The notes below the pieces were generated by a model. It worked only from the letters and a program-made list of their open reading frames with translations. It searched no databases and was not told where the DNA came from. From Ascarosepion bandense (taxonomy: Eukaryota; Mollusca; Cephalopoda; Sepiida; Sepiidae), in the NCBI GenBank assembly GCA_037127315.1, contig JBBBDQ010001940.1, positions 400,001 through 464,000 of the forward strand: a DNA stretch of 64,000 nucleotides, in the 5' to 3' direction. Below are positions 1 through 11,841 of this stretch, one piece after another (the stretch's first letter is position 1; every line of letters starts with the position of its first letter). The translations under genes and the position numbers were made by a program.

Positions 1-2417
1 ACTAGCAGAAAAGAACTCCAATATTAATGCAAGGAATGTCCAAGACTATTTATCTTTTTGATAATAGCTACATATTTAAGGATACTCAGTAGAAGTGTAA
101 AACAGACCTTACAATTTCCTTTGCATGTACAACAGTTATTAGTTGCCATGTATGTTTGTCCTACCCTGAACATGTTCTATATTACTATTGTTCATGGGCA
201 TGCAGCCTGTACCATATCACATTTTTTAAAAAGGTGGAAGGGATCATTCAGCAAATTGTGGGTGTATAATATAAAGCCTTATATATCTCAAGTAGCATCT
301 GTAAAGTGTATATACTATATAGCTTTATTCATCTAATACTCAAGTTCCTGCCTGGTTAGACCAAAGGACTTTACTAAGTCTTTCCGCTCTCCTTTTTGCT
401 ACAACTACAAAATTATAAATGAGTATTTTTATGAGACAAGAATTTTGTTTATTTTCTAGCTTAAACAGAAAATCTTTATGTCAATAATTGATCGATATTA
501 AAATTATGGTATGTATATTATATTTTGTTCCATTTTGTAGGAATGCATAAGTAAACCAAGTTTATGTAGTAAAAATATGTGGCATTTTGGTTGTGATAGA
601 TATCTAATAGTGACAAATTTATAATGAACTTTCAGAACAAATGACTGCCATTTTTGCTAATAGGAAAAAAAAAAAAATCACTGACAAATTAAATATAGGA
701 AAGAACCAGTGCATATTACAAGTTATAAGCACCTCCACAGTAGGCCTAGCATAGAAATAAATACCATATAGGAGACATTAATAAAAAAAATAATAGTTAC
801 CTGCAGTATGAAAAGACAAGTCACAATGAATGCATGACAGAAGCAGTAGCATCAGGAAAGATAACTTAGTTGATTAGTGTTGGTGTATGAATTTGGTGAT
901 ATAGTAATTGTGAGTGCAATCCCTGGGTCAGGTAGTACAGACAAGATATCCCTAAACATGGACAGCAGAACCAAAACAATCAATTGGATCCCGAACTATC
1001 ACCAGTCATGACAAACAGATGTTCCATAAGGTAAGCCCCATGTCTTGAGTGCTTATTGGAACAAACTAAACTCGGATCTCAAGTGGAACTATCATATTCT
1101 GCTAGAAAAATGGTTGGTTCTCTGTACCATTCCAGTACCTGACAACTATCCTCTATTTTCACAAGAGCCAGATCAGGCCAAAAATAGAGTACTATCCCAG
1201 TCTTCACTTTTGTGTCTCAATAGAATTCCAAAGTGTCTATGAACTTGTGACAGATGATTTCTCACAGATGATCATTGCAAGCCTCTTGCTGCTCTATCAC
1301 TATTTCCATAGAAAGTATTCAGATGAACTACATTTCTTAGATTAACTAATCCTAACCTTCAGTTAGGACCTGCCATGTAACACATATTGCATTTCATTGA
1401 TGAGATGCAAATTTCAATCAAGCAATTTCTTCCTATGAACATCTGCTTTGTGAAACTGACTCACAAGTGGATGCTTCTCCCATTATTACACTCTTAACCT
1501 GTTCAAGTCTAGGGTTAACTATTATCTTCTGTGCTCTTACAGAGTGAACATCATTAAAAAAAAAAACAAAAAAAAAACTGCTTTATTACTTAAAGGGTAC
1601 AGTTTGAAATTCCATGAAAGTTACTCAGACCAACAGATAGTTGAAGACTGGAGAATACAACAGCAAAAATGTTGTGATGATCAAGATAAGGACATTAGCC
1701 CAAATGTAAATAATGTGAGTGAGAATTCATTTTTTTGTCATATTTAATCAACTACCTGTGTTAACATTTGTGACAGGCAATCATGCAACAAGGTCTCATC
1801 TTACTATTAAAATAACTAATTCCTGTTCTAATAGTTTCATTACACTTCCTGGCTGTGTAACTTCTAGTTTTTTGCTTCCCTGCCATAATCTTCAAAAATT
1901 TAAATGCAATGTCAATCACAATCTTGCCTTCCTGAATCCTGTTTTATTGTCTTTTCACTAAAATTTTATTCTCTTTCACTCACAGTAAATCCTTGTATCT
2001 GTAGTTTTGTCTTACTTGAGGTAAAATTATTTAAAAATCTAAACATTGAAAAAAAAAAAAAAAAAAAAAAAAAGCAAAGAAAGTCTCTTTGCTAAATACA
2101 TGCAATTGACATTCTGTATTTCCTCAAAAAAATATGATGCAGAATTCAATTTCTCAATCCTATTTTTGGGATGACAAATTTCTGTTACAAATATCCTAAA
2201 GATTATCTTCAGATTAATCACAAATAAAGCTTCAAAACAATTCTTATGTTAAAAAAAACTGATCAAGTTGTATAGAACAGCAGATCCTTAAAATTATACT
2301 TTATCAATTCTAGCATAAAGAACTTAAGGATACATAAATTTCTTTGTCAAATGTTAATTGGTTATTATTTTGGCAAATTCATTATCAATGCAAAAATTAA
2401 ACAAAAAAAATTCTTAC
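1..2417. other. AT-rich sequence, presumed ABCC intron 7
   Basis: No exon, RNA gene or recognisable transposon was seen. It contains a 24-bp A tract at about 2050-2073. ORFs here are short and low-complexity. The position suggests it is the intron after exon 7. Confidence 0.5.
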
Positions 2418-2543
2418 CTGCAATTTATTTCCTTCTCCCAGACTCTTGTGAATTTGGGAAGATTGCGAAAATGCCGCAAATTCTGTGGTAAGTCCCACAA
2501 ATCAAATTCATCCAGAGGCCTTTTGTAGCCTGTATAAACCAGC
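2418..2543 (-). CDS. ABCC-type transporter exon 7 (L0 to start of TMD1)
   Basis: A 126-nt exon with acceptor TTTGACAG and donor GTAAGAA. The phase-2 border joins exon 6 to give WITKLVYTGYKRPLDEFDLW, the conserved MRP motif (vertebrates have [20 protein letters not shown]). It ends in WEKEINCR, equivalent to the WKKE segment of MRP1. The next exon was looked for in 1-2417 and not found, so it probably lies outside the window. Confidence 0.95.
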
Positions 2544-2792
2544 CTGTCAAAGAAATAGTAAAAGATGAGTAGAGAAAAATAAAGAACATTGGTTTTAAAA
2601 GCAGTACAATTTCAATCATTCTAAAGACTAGAGTAAAATTTTAAATAAAGAATTTCAAGAGCAAATTTAAAGTTAAATGTTTAGAGATATTTAACCCATG
2701 ATCTTTTAAAATTAAGTGACTTTCCAGTTTGAAGATATATATTAGTTTCAATCCAATTTAAAAGGAATGTACAAAAAGGAAAAATAACGTAC

Positions 2793-2854
2793 TTTGTAAT
2801 CCAGCTGAAGAGAATTCTGCTCAAAAAAGAACTGCTCTCAATTGGGCAAGGGTT
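2793..2854 (-). CDS. ABCC-type transporter exon 6 (L0 linker, NPCPES motif)
   Basis: A 62-nt exon with acceptor ATATTGCAG and donor GTACGT, leaving phase 2. It encodes NPCPIESSSFLSRILFSWIT, nearly the same as the NPCPESSASFLSR segment that marks the L0/lasso region of MRP proteins just before the first core transmembrane domain. This is the clearest family signature in the window. Confidence 0.95.
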
Positions 2855-3967
2855 CTGCAATATGTAAGAATGATGCAAGTTATTATATTGTTATCACTGC
2901 CAATCAAGAGAAAAGAACTGCTATATTTTATTGAAATCTATTTCGACAGGTTTTTTTTAATTTTTTTATTTTTACAGAAAAAATAATTTTTAACTTTAAG
3001 ATATCTATCACTGAGGAGGATATGAGAGTAGAGCGTAGAGAGGTATACTTGTGAGAGGGGCCCTAAGAAAGAGAAAGGAGTTTGTGGAAAGGGTTGAGCA
3101 AAAGTAAATTACTCATTACCTACCTACAGTGTAATTTTAAAAGAAGCCCATATAGTCACATAAGCCACTTTAAAAAGAATAATTACAATCTATCCAAGAA
3201 TAGAATTAAGATATAATTGTTTTAGAAGGTAGATACTAAAATGGACAAATGTCAATTTACATTGACATAAACTAGTAAAAAGGTGATCACAATTTTGATA
3301 ATAGAAAGAGAAGCCTACTTGGACTATATTGAAAAAGGAAGTTTAGAGACTAAAAATTTAGAAATTGAGAGCAAAAAAGACAATTAAGCAATGAATCAAA
3401 ATTTAACACACACACAAAAAAAAGTAATATCAGTGTCTGCACAAGGACTTCAAGCATTGTATCTAGCTTACAAAAATATAAAGTAAAATCTAAACACTGG
3501 AGTTATTTGCTGCAGACGTAGGCCACTAAAGCAAAAAACATTGAGTCTTGTATTCACCCTAATTACTTAAAGACCTGCTTGATAACATTTAAACCAGTAG
3601 ATACCAGTGGCCTCTTAAGCAAAAATTCCTATACACCAACTTTTCCAGGTCACTTCTCTCGCCCATCAAAGAAACTTTCCGTCATCCATTATACTGGCAA
3701 TACAGATATTTTATTTTAACATCACTTTCTTTCTGCCTCACCAGCAATACTGTTTTCATTTATTTCTCCTGCAACCACATGCAAATGCTGAATTTGATCA
3801 TGTAGCAGCACTGTAGCTATCTTCTGTTACTTTTAGTACAACTAAAAAGCAGAAAACAAAGGGAAAAAAATCATTGATGTATTCGACTGCTTATACTGGC
3901 ATTTTTTAGCAGTTCCTAGACAAGACTTATTAAATTATCCTTGTTTAGTTTGTTTTTTTAAATTCAT

Positions 3968-4478
3968 ATGAAGCAAGGCAATAAAGCCACTAGGACACAA
4001 GAGGCGACTGTTAGAGAATGATACAATCTACTATAGGACAATAATAAAGATAGAAGATAATGACATTTATCTTCAAAAATTTAAATGCAAAATTGACTGG
4101 GAAGGAAGAAGCTGGAAAAGAGTTCCACAATTGAAAATTGCAATAGAAGAAACTGTTAGCATAAAACTTAGTTACATGTTGCTATTTTAACTGTAAATTG
4201 ACTTGACCTTGCTAGTAATCTAGTACTATGCTTAAATTCATTTTGTCTAGGTACCATAGGGAAAAGTTCAGAACAATTCCCATGAAAGTATTCATAGAAA
4301 AGGCACATAGAAGCTATGTTATAGCAGTGGGAAAGGGACTAAAGCCAAGATGTCAGGTCAAGTCCAACAACATTGCAGATTCTTTAGATTTTATTGAGAA
4401 TCTAAATAGCAGGAGCACCAGACTAGATTTGGCAGCAACATTCAAAGCAAGGATGAATGGTAGACTTAGGTTATTGCA
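3968..4478 (-). mobile_element. CR1/jockey-like LINE 3' tail, copy 1
   Basis: In the minus direction the segment ends near 3968 with the conserved core GCAAGGCNATAANGCCACTA (seen on the plus strand). Its body, 4130-4470, aligns by eye with 33990-34220 and 58440-58790 (shared words: GAAACTGTTA, AAAGGCACATRGAA, TTTTATTGAGAAT). The other copies continue upstream into reverse-transcriptase coding sequence, so this is the truncated, non-coding 3' part. It is cut at about 4478 by the RTE-like insertion. Confidence 0.6.
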
Positions 4479-5072
4479 GTTGTAGTCCTTTTTGTCACTC
4501 TCCACCGCTACCTTCTGTATGAGGTCTTGTAGTTTCCTTTCCGTGTCTGCAATCAGCACTGTATCATCTGCATACCTTATGTTGTTCAAGTTGTGGCCTC
4601 CAATAACAAATCCTGGCGTGTCATCTAGGGTCCTCAAAATATTCTCGCTGTAGAGGTTGAACAAATCCGGTGAAAAGAGACATCCTTGTCTTACGCCTCT
4701 TTCTATCTTTGTAAATCTGAGATAGTTACCTGTCCTTTTGCAGGCCGTTTGCTGCTAGTAGAGATTCTTGATTACTCTTATGTCTTTCCTGAAAATGTCG
4801 AGGCTGCCGAGCATCTCCATCAATTCTTTGTGTCGTATCTTGTTGAATGCCTTCGCATAGTCAATGAAACATAGGTACAAGTCTTTCTTCATTTGTATTG
4901 CCCTTTCGGAGAGCATCCTAATCATGAATATGGCGTTCTTTGTTCCAGTGTCTTTGACAAACCTGCACTGTTCCTGCCCTATCTCTGGCCGGATTCTGCT
5001 TCTCACTATTCATCAGGATTGTGACAATCAGTTTTGTAATGTGACTCATTAAGCTGATAGTTCTGTGTAGTT
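4479..5072 (-). mobile_element. RTE-like LINE copy A, inverted 5' half (RT domain)
   Basis: Minus-strand reading gives reverse transcriptase: MSHITKLIV, CFIDYAKAFNKIRHKELM (motif A), [14 protein letters not shown] (motif B), [11 protein letters not shown] (motif C with intact YADD), ending at VAVESDKK. It is an APE-type non-LTR element of RTE-like kind. Stops and small changes make it a pseudogene. It lies head to head with the 3' half at 5081-5503. Confidence 0.8.
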
Positions 5073-5080
5073 AAAAGAGT

Positions 5081-5503
5081 GCTATGTGATGTCAGTTCTT
5101 CAATACGGCAGTGAATGCTGGACAAAACTGGAAGCAGCAGAAATATGGTTCTACAGAAGGATGCTGCAGTTATCGTGGACTGAACATGCAAGCAATGATG
5201 AGGTGTCGGAAAGAATGGCAACCAAAAGGAAATTAATACTGAGCATCAGGAAGAGACAACTGAAGTTCCTGGGACACGCAATGAGGAAGGACAGCCTGGA
5301 GAACCTGATACTGACTGGCCAGATAGAAGGAAAGAGAGACAGAGGAAGGCAGCAGATAACATATTTGCAGGGCCTGATCAGGTGGATGACAGAACGGGGA
5401 TTGCCAGGAGTAACAGGAACAAACATGCTAAGAGCCACAAGGGATAGGGAGACATGGAGAACCATGATCGCCTACGTCCCGAAGGGACAAGGCACATAGA
5501 AGT
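5081..5503 (+). mobile_element. RTE-like LINE copy A, sense 3' half (C-terminal region)
   Basis: Plus-strand reading gives the family's C-terminal block: VLQYGSECWT, WFYRRMLQLSWTEHAS, RKRQLKFLGHAMRK, ending MIAYVPKGQGT and a stop near 5499. With the inverted half at 4479-5072 it forms a 5'-inverted insertion. The element segment between VESDKK and VLQYG is missing, and the junction is about 5073-5080. Confidence 0.8.
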
Positions 5504-5645
5504 AGTAAGTTTGGAGATACATTAAATCTGATAGTTCAAATCTGCAGCATTCTATCAGACCTCCCCCATTATCACGGCAATTACTATCTGTTCATTGTCA
5601 GGAAACTAGTTTTCAAACCATCAAGTATATAAATGCAGGTTTCAA

Positions 5646-5648
<3 letters not shown>

Positions 5649-5687
<39 letters not shown>
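5649..5687. repeat. (GT)n microsatellite beside ABCC exon 5
   Basis: An uninterrupted 39-bp TG/CA dinucleotide run lies about 20 bp inside the intron from the exon 5 donor. Confidence 0.98.
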
Positions 5688-5693
<6 letters not shown>

Positions 5694-5707
5694 TGAGACT
5701 TACTTAC

Positions 5708-5857
5708 ACTGCTAATATCTTCATTTGATCGTAGTTCAATGTAACCACGACTAAAGATGGAATATTTTTCAGCAAAAGCAAAAAGGAGGAGTTCTATGAA
5801 AGAAATACTGTAACTCAAGCAAAATAGTGTAAATTGTAAGGAATCCACTTCATATTC
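5708..5857 (-). CDS. ABCC-type transporter exon 5 (TMD0, TM5)
   Basis: The exon has exactly 50 codons, acceptor CTCTTTCAG and donor GTAAGTAAG. It encodes residues 163-212. The central hydrophobic stretch FTLFCLSYSISFIELLLFAF is TM5 of TMD0. AEKYSIFSRG follows, corresponding to the short segment between TM5 and the L0 linker. About 20 bases into the downstream intron a 39-bp TG/CA microsatellite begins. Confidence 0.9.
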
Positions 5858-6325
5858 CTGAAAGAGAAAAATAGTTGTTCAAAAAAGACTTCAAATAATT
5901 TTTTTAATTAGAAAGTTTTACCTATTTGAAATTATTTTACTGAACTCAATATGCAGATATTTTGCAATCATTTCAAAGATTTTAAAATGGACTTAAAAGC
6001 TTTTTGATATATAGATATATAGAAATAAATTTTTAAAAAATTGACTGTTTCTAAGCAAGTACTTTAGACATTTGTTTATTCGTTCGGAACAATAACTGAT
6101 ATTGGAAGAAAAACAAGAAATCTGTCAAAGTAAAAAGAAATGTATTTTATCAGAAAAAGTTTCATTTGGGCATTTTTTTTCTACTTTTGGACTCATAGGG
6201 CCAGATACAAAGTACACACTAAACCCATGTAATAAACCGGCTATTTAAATGGTCTAAATATTCAATTACAAGAGGAGAAATCTGATAGCAATAGTTTGTG
6301 TATTAAATAAGTAATATAAATGTAC

Positions 6326-6454
6326 CTTTTGGATGATTTTGCTGTAGAAAGGAATCGTTTCAGTTATAACTATCAAAAGCCAGAAGATGAAATTCACACC
6401 TGAAGTAATGATGCCAACTTTTTTCTCCAGATTTGTAATAAGAAAAGCCAAAAT
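6326..6454 (-). CDS. ABCC-type transporter exon 4 (TMD0, TM3 end and TM4)
   Basis: The exon has 43 codons, acceptor TTTCTTCAG and donor GTACAT (a non-consensus but GT-type site). It encodes residues 120-162. ILAFLITNLEKKVG followed by TSGVNFIFWLL mirrors the MRP1 pattern of a helix ending in a charged LExxxG turn and the SSG/TSG start of the next helix. The helix after TSG is TM4. Both borders are phase 0. Confidence 0.9.
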
Positions 6455-7034
6455 CTGAAGAAACAAACAATTTCAAGCCATGCAGATATAAACATTGTAT
6501 TCTGCAAATAACAAACATACTAAGAAAATTAAGAGACAAATACCAAATTAAAACTCATCATGCAAGAACATCAAATACAAAGTTCAAATTAAAATTTAAT
6601 ATCTTTTTGGTATGCATTTCATGTACAACATTCACAAGCCAGAGAATCTACTCAAAACAATCAGAAGAGAATAAACAGTGATACATGACAGGCATTAACC
6701 TTTTAGTGCCTGGACATGATTGTAAAATTTGACAGAAATCAGTAGATATTAATAAGTTGTATTTTAACACAATATGTAAACATATCTATTATTGATAATG
6801 AAATATAAGTAATGCTTGTTTGGTGTGTATATATAAATTTTAAAACATGTTCCATTAATAAGTTCATATTCTAATTTTTTTATTTTTTTAAAAAAGAAAC
6901 CAAACCCACAAAAGATTTTTTAAGTTAAAATTTAAGTTTTAAAATTATATTCTCAGTCCTGTCAGTTTTTTTAAATTAATATTTGTATTAGATTTTCTAA
7001 GTGCAGCTTAGATATGGCAAAAGGCCAAAAGTAT

Positions 7035-7124
7035 GGGACACCTAGTGAGGATCAAACTCACTACACAATTGTAATGATTCTAGCAAAACAAGCTTGCTAA
7101 CCATTACACCACCTCGAGGTGCCC
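7035..7124 (-). repeat. tRNA-like sequence (SINE head or tRNA pseudogene)
   Basis: On the minus strand the ends GGGCACC and GGTGTCC form a 7-bp acceptor-like stem. GTGAG/CTCAC closes a T-arm around the loop TTTGATC. AGCAA/TTGCT forms an anticodon-like stem with a seven-base loop (GCTTGTT, central TTG). TGGTGTAATGG resembles box A and GTTTGATCCTC box B. The extra region is about 20 nt and the D-arm is poor, so a functional tRNA is unlikely. Confidence 0.45.
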
Positions 7125-8051
7125 TAATATTTGTATTATATGCACCTGATTTACTTTCAGTTAGGTTTTGCAGTGAGTGAAATAACCCCCTTCACACACT
7201 CCTTCAAAATTCAGTGGATTGAGGAAAAAGAATTTGTGAGCTGATGTGAAACTTGTTTTTGGAACTATGTGAAATTGTTCTTTGACCCATGAAAACCTTG
7301 CCAACACAGAAGTTAGCCAGTCAGCCGAGACAAAAAAAGTAGTGAGCCTATGCAGAATTTTTTATATAAAATTAAGAGAAATGTTAATCAGAGAAGCATG
7401 TCTGAAGTCGTGTAAAAGGTTTCATTTCCATTCTTTTTGACCAGCATTAGAAGTACTTGCAATAAAGTAAAATTTACTTGCTAATTATATTATCAGCCTC
7501 TAAAGAATTCCCTCTCAAAGACAGCTGAGTATTTCCAACAATCTCCTTGTCCACTTTAGAATGTATGCAAACCATATATCCTTTCAGTGAGCAATAAACT
7601 CTTACCTTGGTTTTCAACATTTTTAATATTTTGTTTCAGATCATGTAATCTGTTGTATGAACAAATGTTAAAAGTATGAACTTTAAGAATTGATTTATTT
7701 TTTGAGCTGAGCTTCTTACACGACTTCCAGCATTAACTTCATTTTCTTAAAATTACCTGTTTCTTTGTCATTATCATCCTTCATTAATCTTGGTAGAAAA
7801 TCAACAGTCCATTCTAATCCTCTAAGTCCCATGCCACTATAGTTTCAAGCTAGACCTGCACCATATGGATGACATTAATGGTAACAGCTAAGAACATAGA
7901 ATTGTAGCAGCCAAATTCAAATCTTGAAGTTATGAACTGATAATTTTTGTTGCATTAAGTTTTTATTGGCACTGATACACTGATAAACAATCCATTAAAT
8001 AAAAAAAAAAAAAAAAAAAAAAAAAGACAAAATAAAAAATTCAATGCTCAC

Positions 8052-8177
8052 AAATGTTGCAAGTTTCCAGCTGTATCCAATGTAAAGAGCTTTAACAGCA
8101 TGAGCCTCTAGTTTTTCTGCACTGTACACAGCCACAATATCAACAATATTAATCATAATCAAAAATAACAGGAAAAG
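8052..8177 (-). CDS. ABCC-type transporter exon 3 (TMD0, TM2 and start of TM3)
   Basis: The exon has 42 codons, acceptor ATTTCAG and donor GTGAGC, with phase-0 borders. It encodes residues 78-119. It begins with a strongly hydrophobic segment (LFLLFLIMINIVDIVAVY), the expected second helix of TMD0. A short polar loop (SAEKLEAHAVKA) follows, and then the start of the third helix, which completes in exon 4. Sequence identity to vertebrate exons is low, as is usual for TMD0. Length, phase, hydropathy and position between exons 2 and 4 carry the assignment. Confidence 0.85.
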
Positions 8178-8639
8178 CTGAAATAAAAAAAAACATGCAA
8201 ATTAATGTGAATTTATAGCAGAGTCAGAAAATTTTACTTAAAAATTCTTGAAATAGGAATTTAAGAAAAGAAAAGAGACCAACTAAAGAATATTACATTT
8301 TTTTTTTTACTGAATGAGAGAAACATCAGTGCAAGATACTTTTGAATAGTACACACACAAATCTAGGCCAATTGCTTAAAAATTAACTTGGTAGGGGAAC
8401 CATTGAAAATAAATTGAATTCAATAATCCTGTTTTTATAGATCAAATTCAGCCACCTTTGGAAACTCCTTGAAAAACTAGCTTGAACAAAAGATACAGGA
8501 CTTCTTAAAACTAACAGTTTTATGACTCCACAGCAGCCATAAAAACTAATGTTGGGGTGTCTGGACCTGTTAAAACACTTGAAGTTGTAAAACAAGGCAA
8601 TGTCCTTTGTTTTACTGTTCTGTATTGTGATAGCAGCAA

Positions 8640-9165
8640 TTATTCTTAGAACCGGATCAGAATGTGACTGAGCTACTCCAGAGGTCAACTTATCACTAAC
8701 CTTAGCTACTCTGATGACATAGCTGCAATTAGTAAATCCCAACATGAGCTGCAAAAATTCTTTGACCTGTATTCTGCTAATGTCAGCTTTTTTGTAAAAG
8801 TCAACAAAACTAAATGGATGACAATTAGTAAAAGTAACCAACAGCACCACCTCAGAATTCATGGTAAACAAATTGAACAAGTCACAGAATTTGTATATCT
8901 TGGCCATAGGCTGTCTATTAGAAATGATGGTACAGCAGCAGTAAAACACAGAATAGGACTAGGTTGGGCAGCCTTTAAAGGGAATAAAGGCTTTTGACAT
9001 CGAAACAAGTACCCTATTTTATCAAAACACAAGTTTACACTACATTTGTATTGCTTGTTGTTCTGTACAGACTAGAATGTGTTAATTGGACTTCAAAGCA
9101 ATGCAGATAGACTGAGACATTCCAAAATCACAGTCTGAGGTTTTTGACTAACCATAGGTTAATAG
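8640..9165 (+). mobile_element. Degraded LINE reverse-transcriptase fragment
   Basis: Plus-strand frames give LSYSDDIAAISKSQHELQ (motif C, with YADD changed to YSDD), then VNKTKWMTISKSNQQHHLR and VTEFVYLGHRLSIRND, then IGLGWAAF. This is the order of RT palm and thumb motifs in RTE/R4-type LINEs. A degenerate C-terminal block follows. Frameshifts and stops are present. The long minus-strand ORF across 8383-8949 is antisense to it and not a gene. Confidence 0.65.
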
Positions 9166-9169
9166 ATTA

Positions 9170-11840
9170 GATTAAGATCACAGATCTTCAGTAAACAACT
9201 GTTCTTAGCCCTGTGGTGATTAGTAGTAAAATCTTATTGAAATATACCCATTCCCTTTACTAAAAGTAAAACAGAGAAACTTTCTCTCTACACATACATA
9301 CATTCCTTCTTTTCTCTAACCCAGACATAGCTGATGTGGTCAACTGACATTATGCAAAAACCAAGCTGTCACTAATGCTCCCACCAAAATCCAAGAAATG
9401 CATAGGTGTTAAGAAAATATAAAAAGAGTGGCAAACATGTATACAGTCTCTTCTCTCTTTTCCTTTCTAAGTGGTCCTTGGCCTGCACACATGTGCAGTG
9501 TGTGGAGCTTCACGACATACCGTTGAGATTCAACTAATGCCAACTGGCCAAAGGAAGATGTGCCTTAAATATTATTCATAAAAAAGAATATACAGAAAAT
9601 TAAGGAATTAATTTCAGACAATCCACACACTCAAATACCAGAACAAATTATAGCACACACCAACAACAACCTGCTATTACATTACACTGAACACGCACAT
9701 GTAGAAACAAATGATATATTCACATCAAACAATAACCTTAACACCAAAATACATAAAAAAAACAAACATTCACGCGTAACAAAAATATGTAACCTTATGG
9801 AACCAACAAAAAATAAAACGGTGATATAGTTAATAAAGCTTGGCCTTCTCATTATCGCCAACTCTTTCTATGTCATAACACTATTATAACCATTATACAG
9901 AACAAGGCTCTGAAACTCTACAATCACATTAAGTGTTCTCAAACAGGTCTATCAAAACTGCCAGTAAGTTATGGTTGAAAGAAGGAACAGAGAGACCCCT
10001 AAACAGGTAGCATGATGATATCTATGAATGGTCCAGGCTGAAGCCAGCCTACCCTCAACATTACCACACAGGATGGACCTTGAGGATTGGAAAATAAGTT
10101 GTAGCATTTTTGTAGGTACCATGTAGCAAAAGCAACTTGAAATGAAAAAAAAAAAAAAAAAAAAAAAAAAGCCATACAAAACTATAGGGCCAATGAAAGA
10201 TCAAAATGGTGAAGTCATGATAATATGGAAACTTCTAAGAATTGTTCCATTTTATTAACATAAGTTGCTTTAGCAAGTCATTGTAATTGAGCATTAGCTT
10301 TTTTCAACACTGAAGTTATGGCTAAAATTTTTTGTGAAAATAAAATCTTAAGATCACAAAAGTTATAAAAGAGAAATGAAAAAGATTGTTTCAGTAAGCA
10401 ATCCCAAATTAAATGAGGAGTTAATGTAGTCTTAACAGTTAGGTTTCAGTTGATACAGTATACAAAATATGGGAGGTGGGGGTGAAACAGACACACACAA
10501 GATTGAAGTGGTCAAAAGCACATCTAACATGGTATGCTGGATAGTGGCAAAAAGTTATTTTTCATGATGAATGTGAAAGAATGATATACCAGAACAAGAT
10601 ACACAAGACATGAAAAGCAATGTATGTTGTATACAAACTGAGATGACAAAAATTAACTTTGCAAATCATTCAGTGAGAATCAACTCAAACCAAATTTTGA
10701 TTATATTTTCACAAGATAAATCAATGAAATAAACTACAATCAAAATGACTTGTTTTTCACAACAGATAAAAATCAGCAAATTTTTTTGCACTGTTACAAT
10801 GACAAAAATTTTTCTCAATCAAAATGACAAAACTAAATGTACCCAAATTTTCAAAAGTGATCTTTTTCAAGTCAAAATGATGAACATGAACACATAAAAT
10901 CTACAATTATCTTTTATTTGCTCTTCTTTGGTGACTTGGCTGTATTGTGGAGTGGGTGGGTCAGATTATACACATGTGTATACCAAGGAAGCAGGCACTG
11001 CACCTAGTGCACCGACTTCTTCCTCTCCAATTACTGCCTGCAAAACTGCTAAACTCAACTGCAAACTGTGACAACTGACGTCAGTTAATTAGCTAACTGA
11101 CACATGGAGCTTCTGGTGAACTGTCTCACCTTGGATGCAGACTCTTTGACTCTGGACATCAAACAAAATTCTAGCTCGACATCTGTTTCATACTCTGTGA
11201 CATCTTCTTGCATCACCCAGTGCAAAATACACTTAACAAAATTCCACACTGACCAAGATATTTAACAATTTGGTGAAATCCTGTTATTTTCACTGGCAAT
11301 CATAAATGAATTTTAGTATTATTCCACACCGACCCAATGAATATACAACACTGATAAAAAAAAATTGTTAAAAGTTGATGGAAATCTAAACAGTGAAAAT
11401 TTATTTTACTAGGGTCTAATCTTTTGCTAGACTATGAGACATTTGTCAGCATGAGTGTTTCTTGCCACACATTACATGCAAGAAAAAGGTTTCTAGTAGA
11501 TGAAGATGTTGAACTTTTAGAAAACTGGCCAGTACAAAGTCCTAATCTCAATATAATCAAACCAATATAGTAGGTAATGAAGAACAGGTGTTGTAACAAA
11601 AGCCACACAATCTTCAAGAGTTTTAGAATTATTGTCAAGAAGAAAGGTAAAAAATTTTCAAGGAGAAATCTAAACCTTGTTTTGTTCAATGCTACATTGA
11701 GGCAATAGCAGCAACACTTATTACAAACTATACTTTGACACTTTGTATTTTCTGTACTAGTAAATATCACCCCCCACACACTTTTTGGATGAACTTCTTT
11801 CAGCATCTATGTACCATGTTCTTTAAAAAAAAAAAAGTAG
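9170..11840. other. ABCC intron 2 sequence without recognised genes
   Basis: AT-rich, with a 26-bp A tract near 10145-10170. A 14-bp perfect palindrome at 11073-11086 (AACTGACGTCAGTT) contains the cAMP-response consensus TGACGTCA. The stretch 10930-11230 is less AT-rich than its surroundings, but no coding similarity is recognised. Confidence 0.5.
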
Positions 11841-11841
11841 G

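Noticed and set aside
2039..2221. Candidate continuation of the ABCC gene left of exon 7
   Set aside because: The ORF has no similarity to the next MRP segment and is partly low-complexity. The splice-like TACCTGCAG near 800 also lacks a plausible exon.
4228..4485. 85-codon plus-strand ORF
   Set aside because: It is the antisense of the CR1-like LINE 3' untranslated part, which recurs at 34000 and 58500 without an open frame.
7035..7124. Functional tRNA gene
   Set aside because: The stems pair well, but the D-arm is poor and the 20-nt variable region does not suit the implied anticodon. A SINE head or pseudogene is more likely.
8383..8949. 188-codon minus-strand ORF
   Set aside because: It is antisense to a decayed LINE RT fragment readable on the plus strand (SYSDDIA ... 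FVYLG). It has no domain of its own.
11073..11086. CRE-type enhancer (TGACGTCA palindrome)
   Set aside because: A single 14-bp palindrome deep in an intron, with no supporting motifs. Recorded only as a sequence observation.
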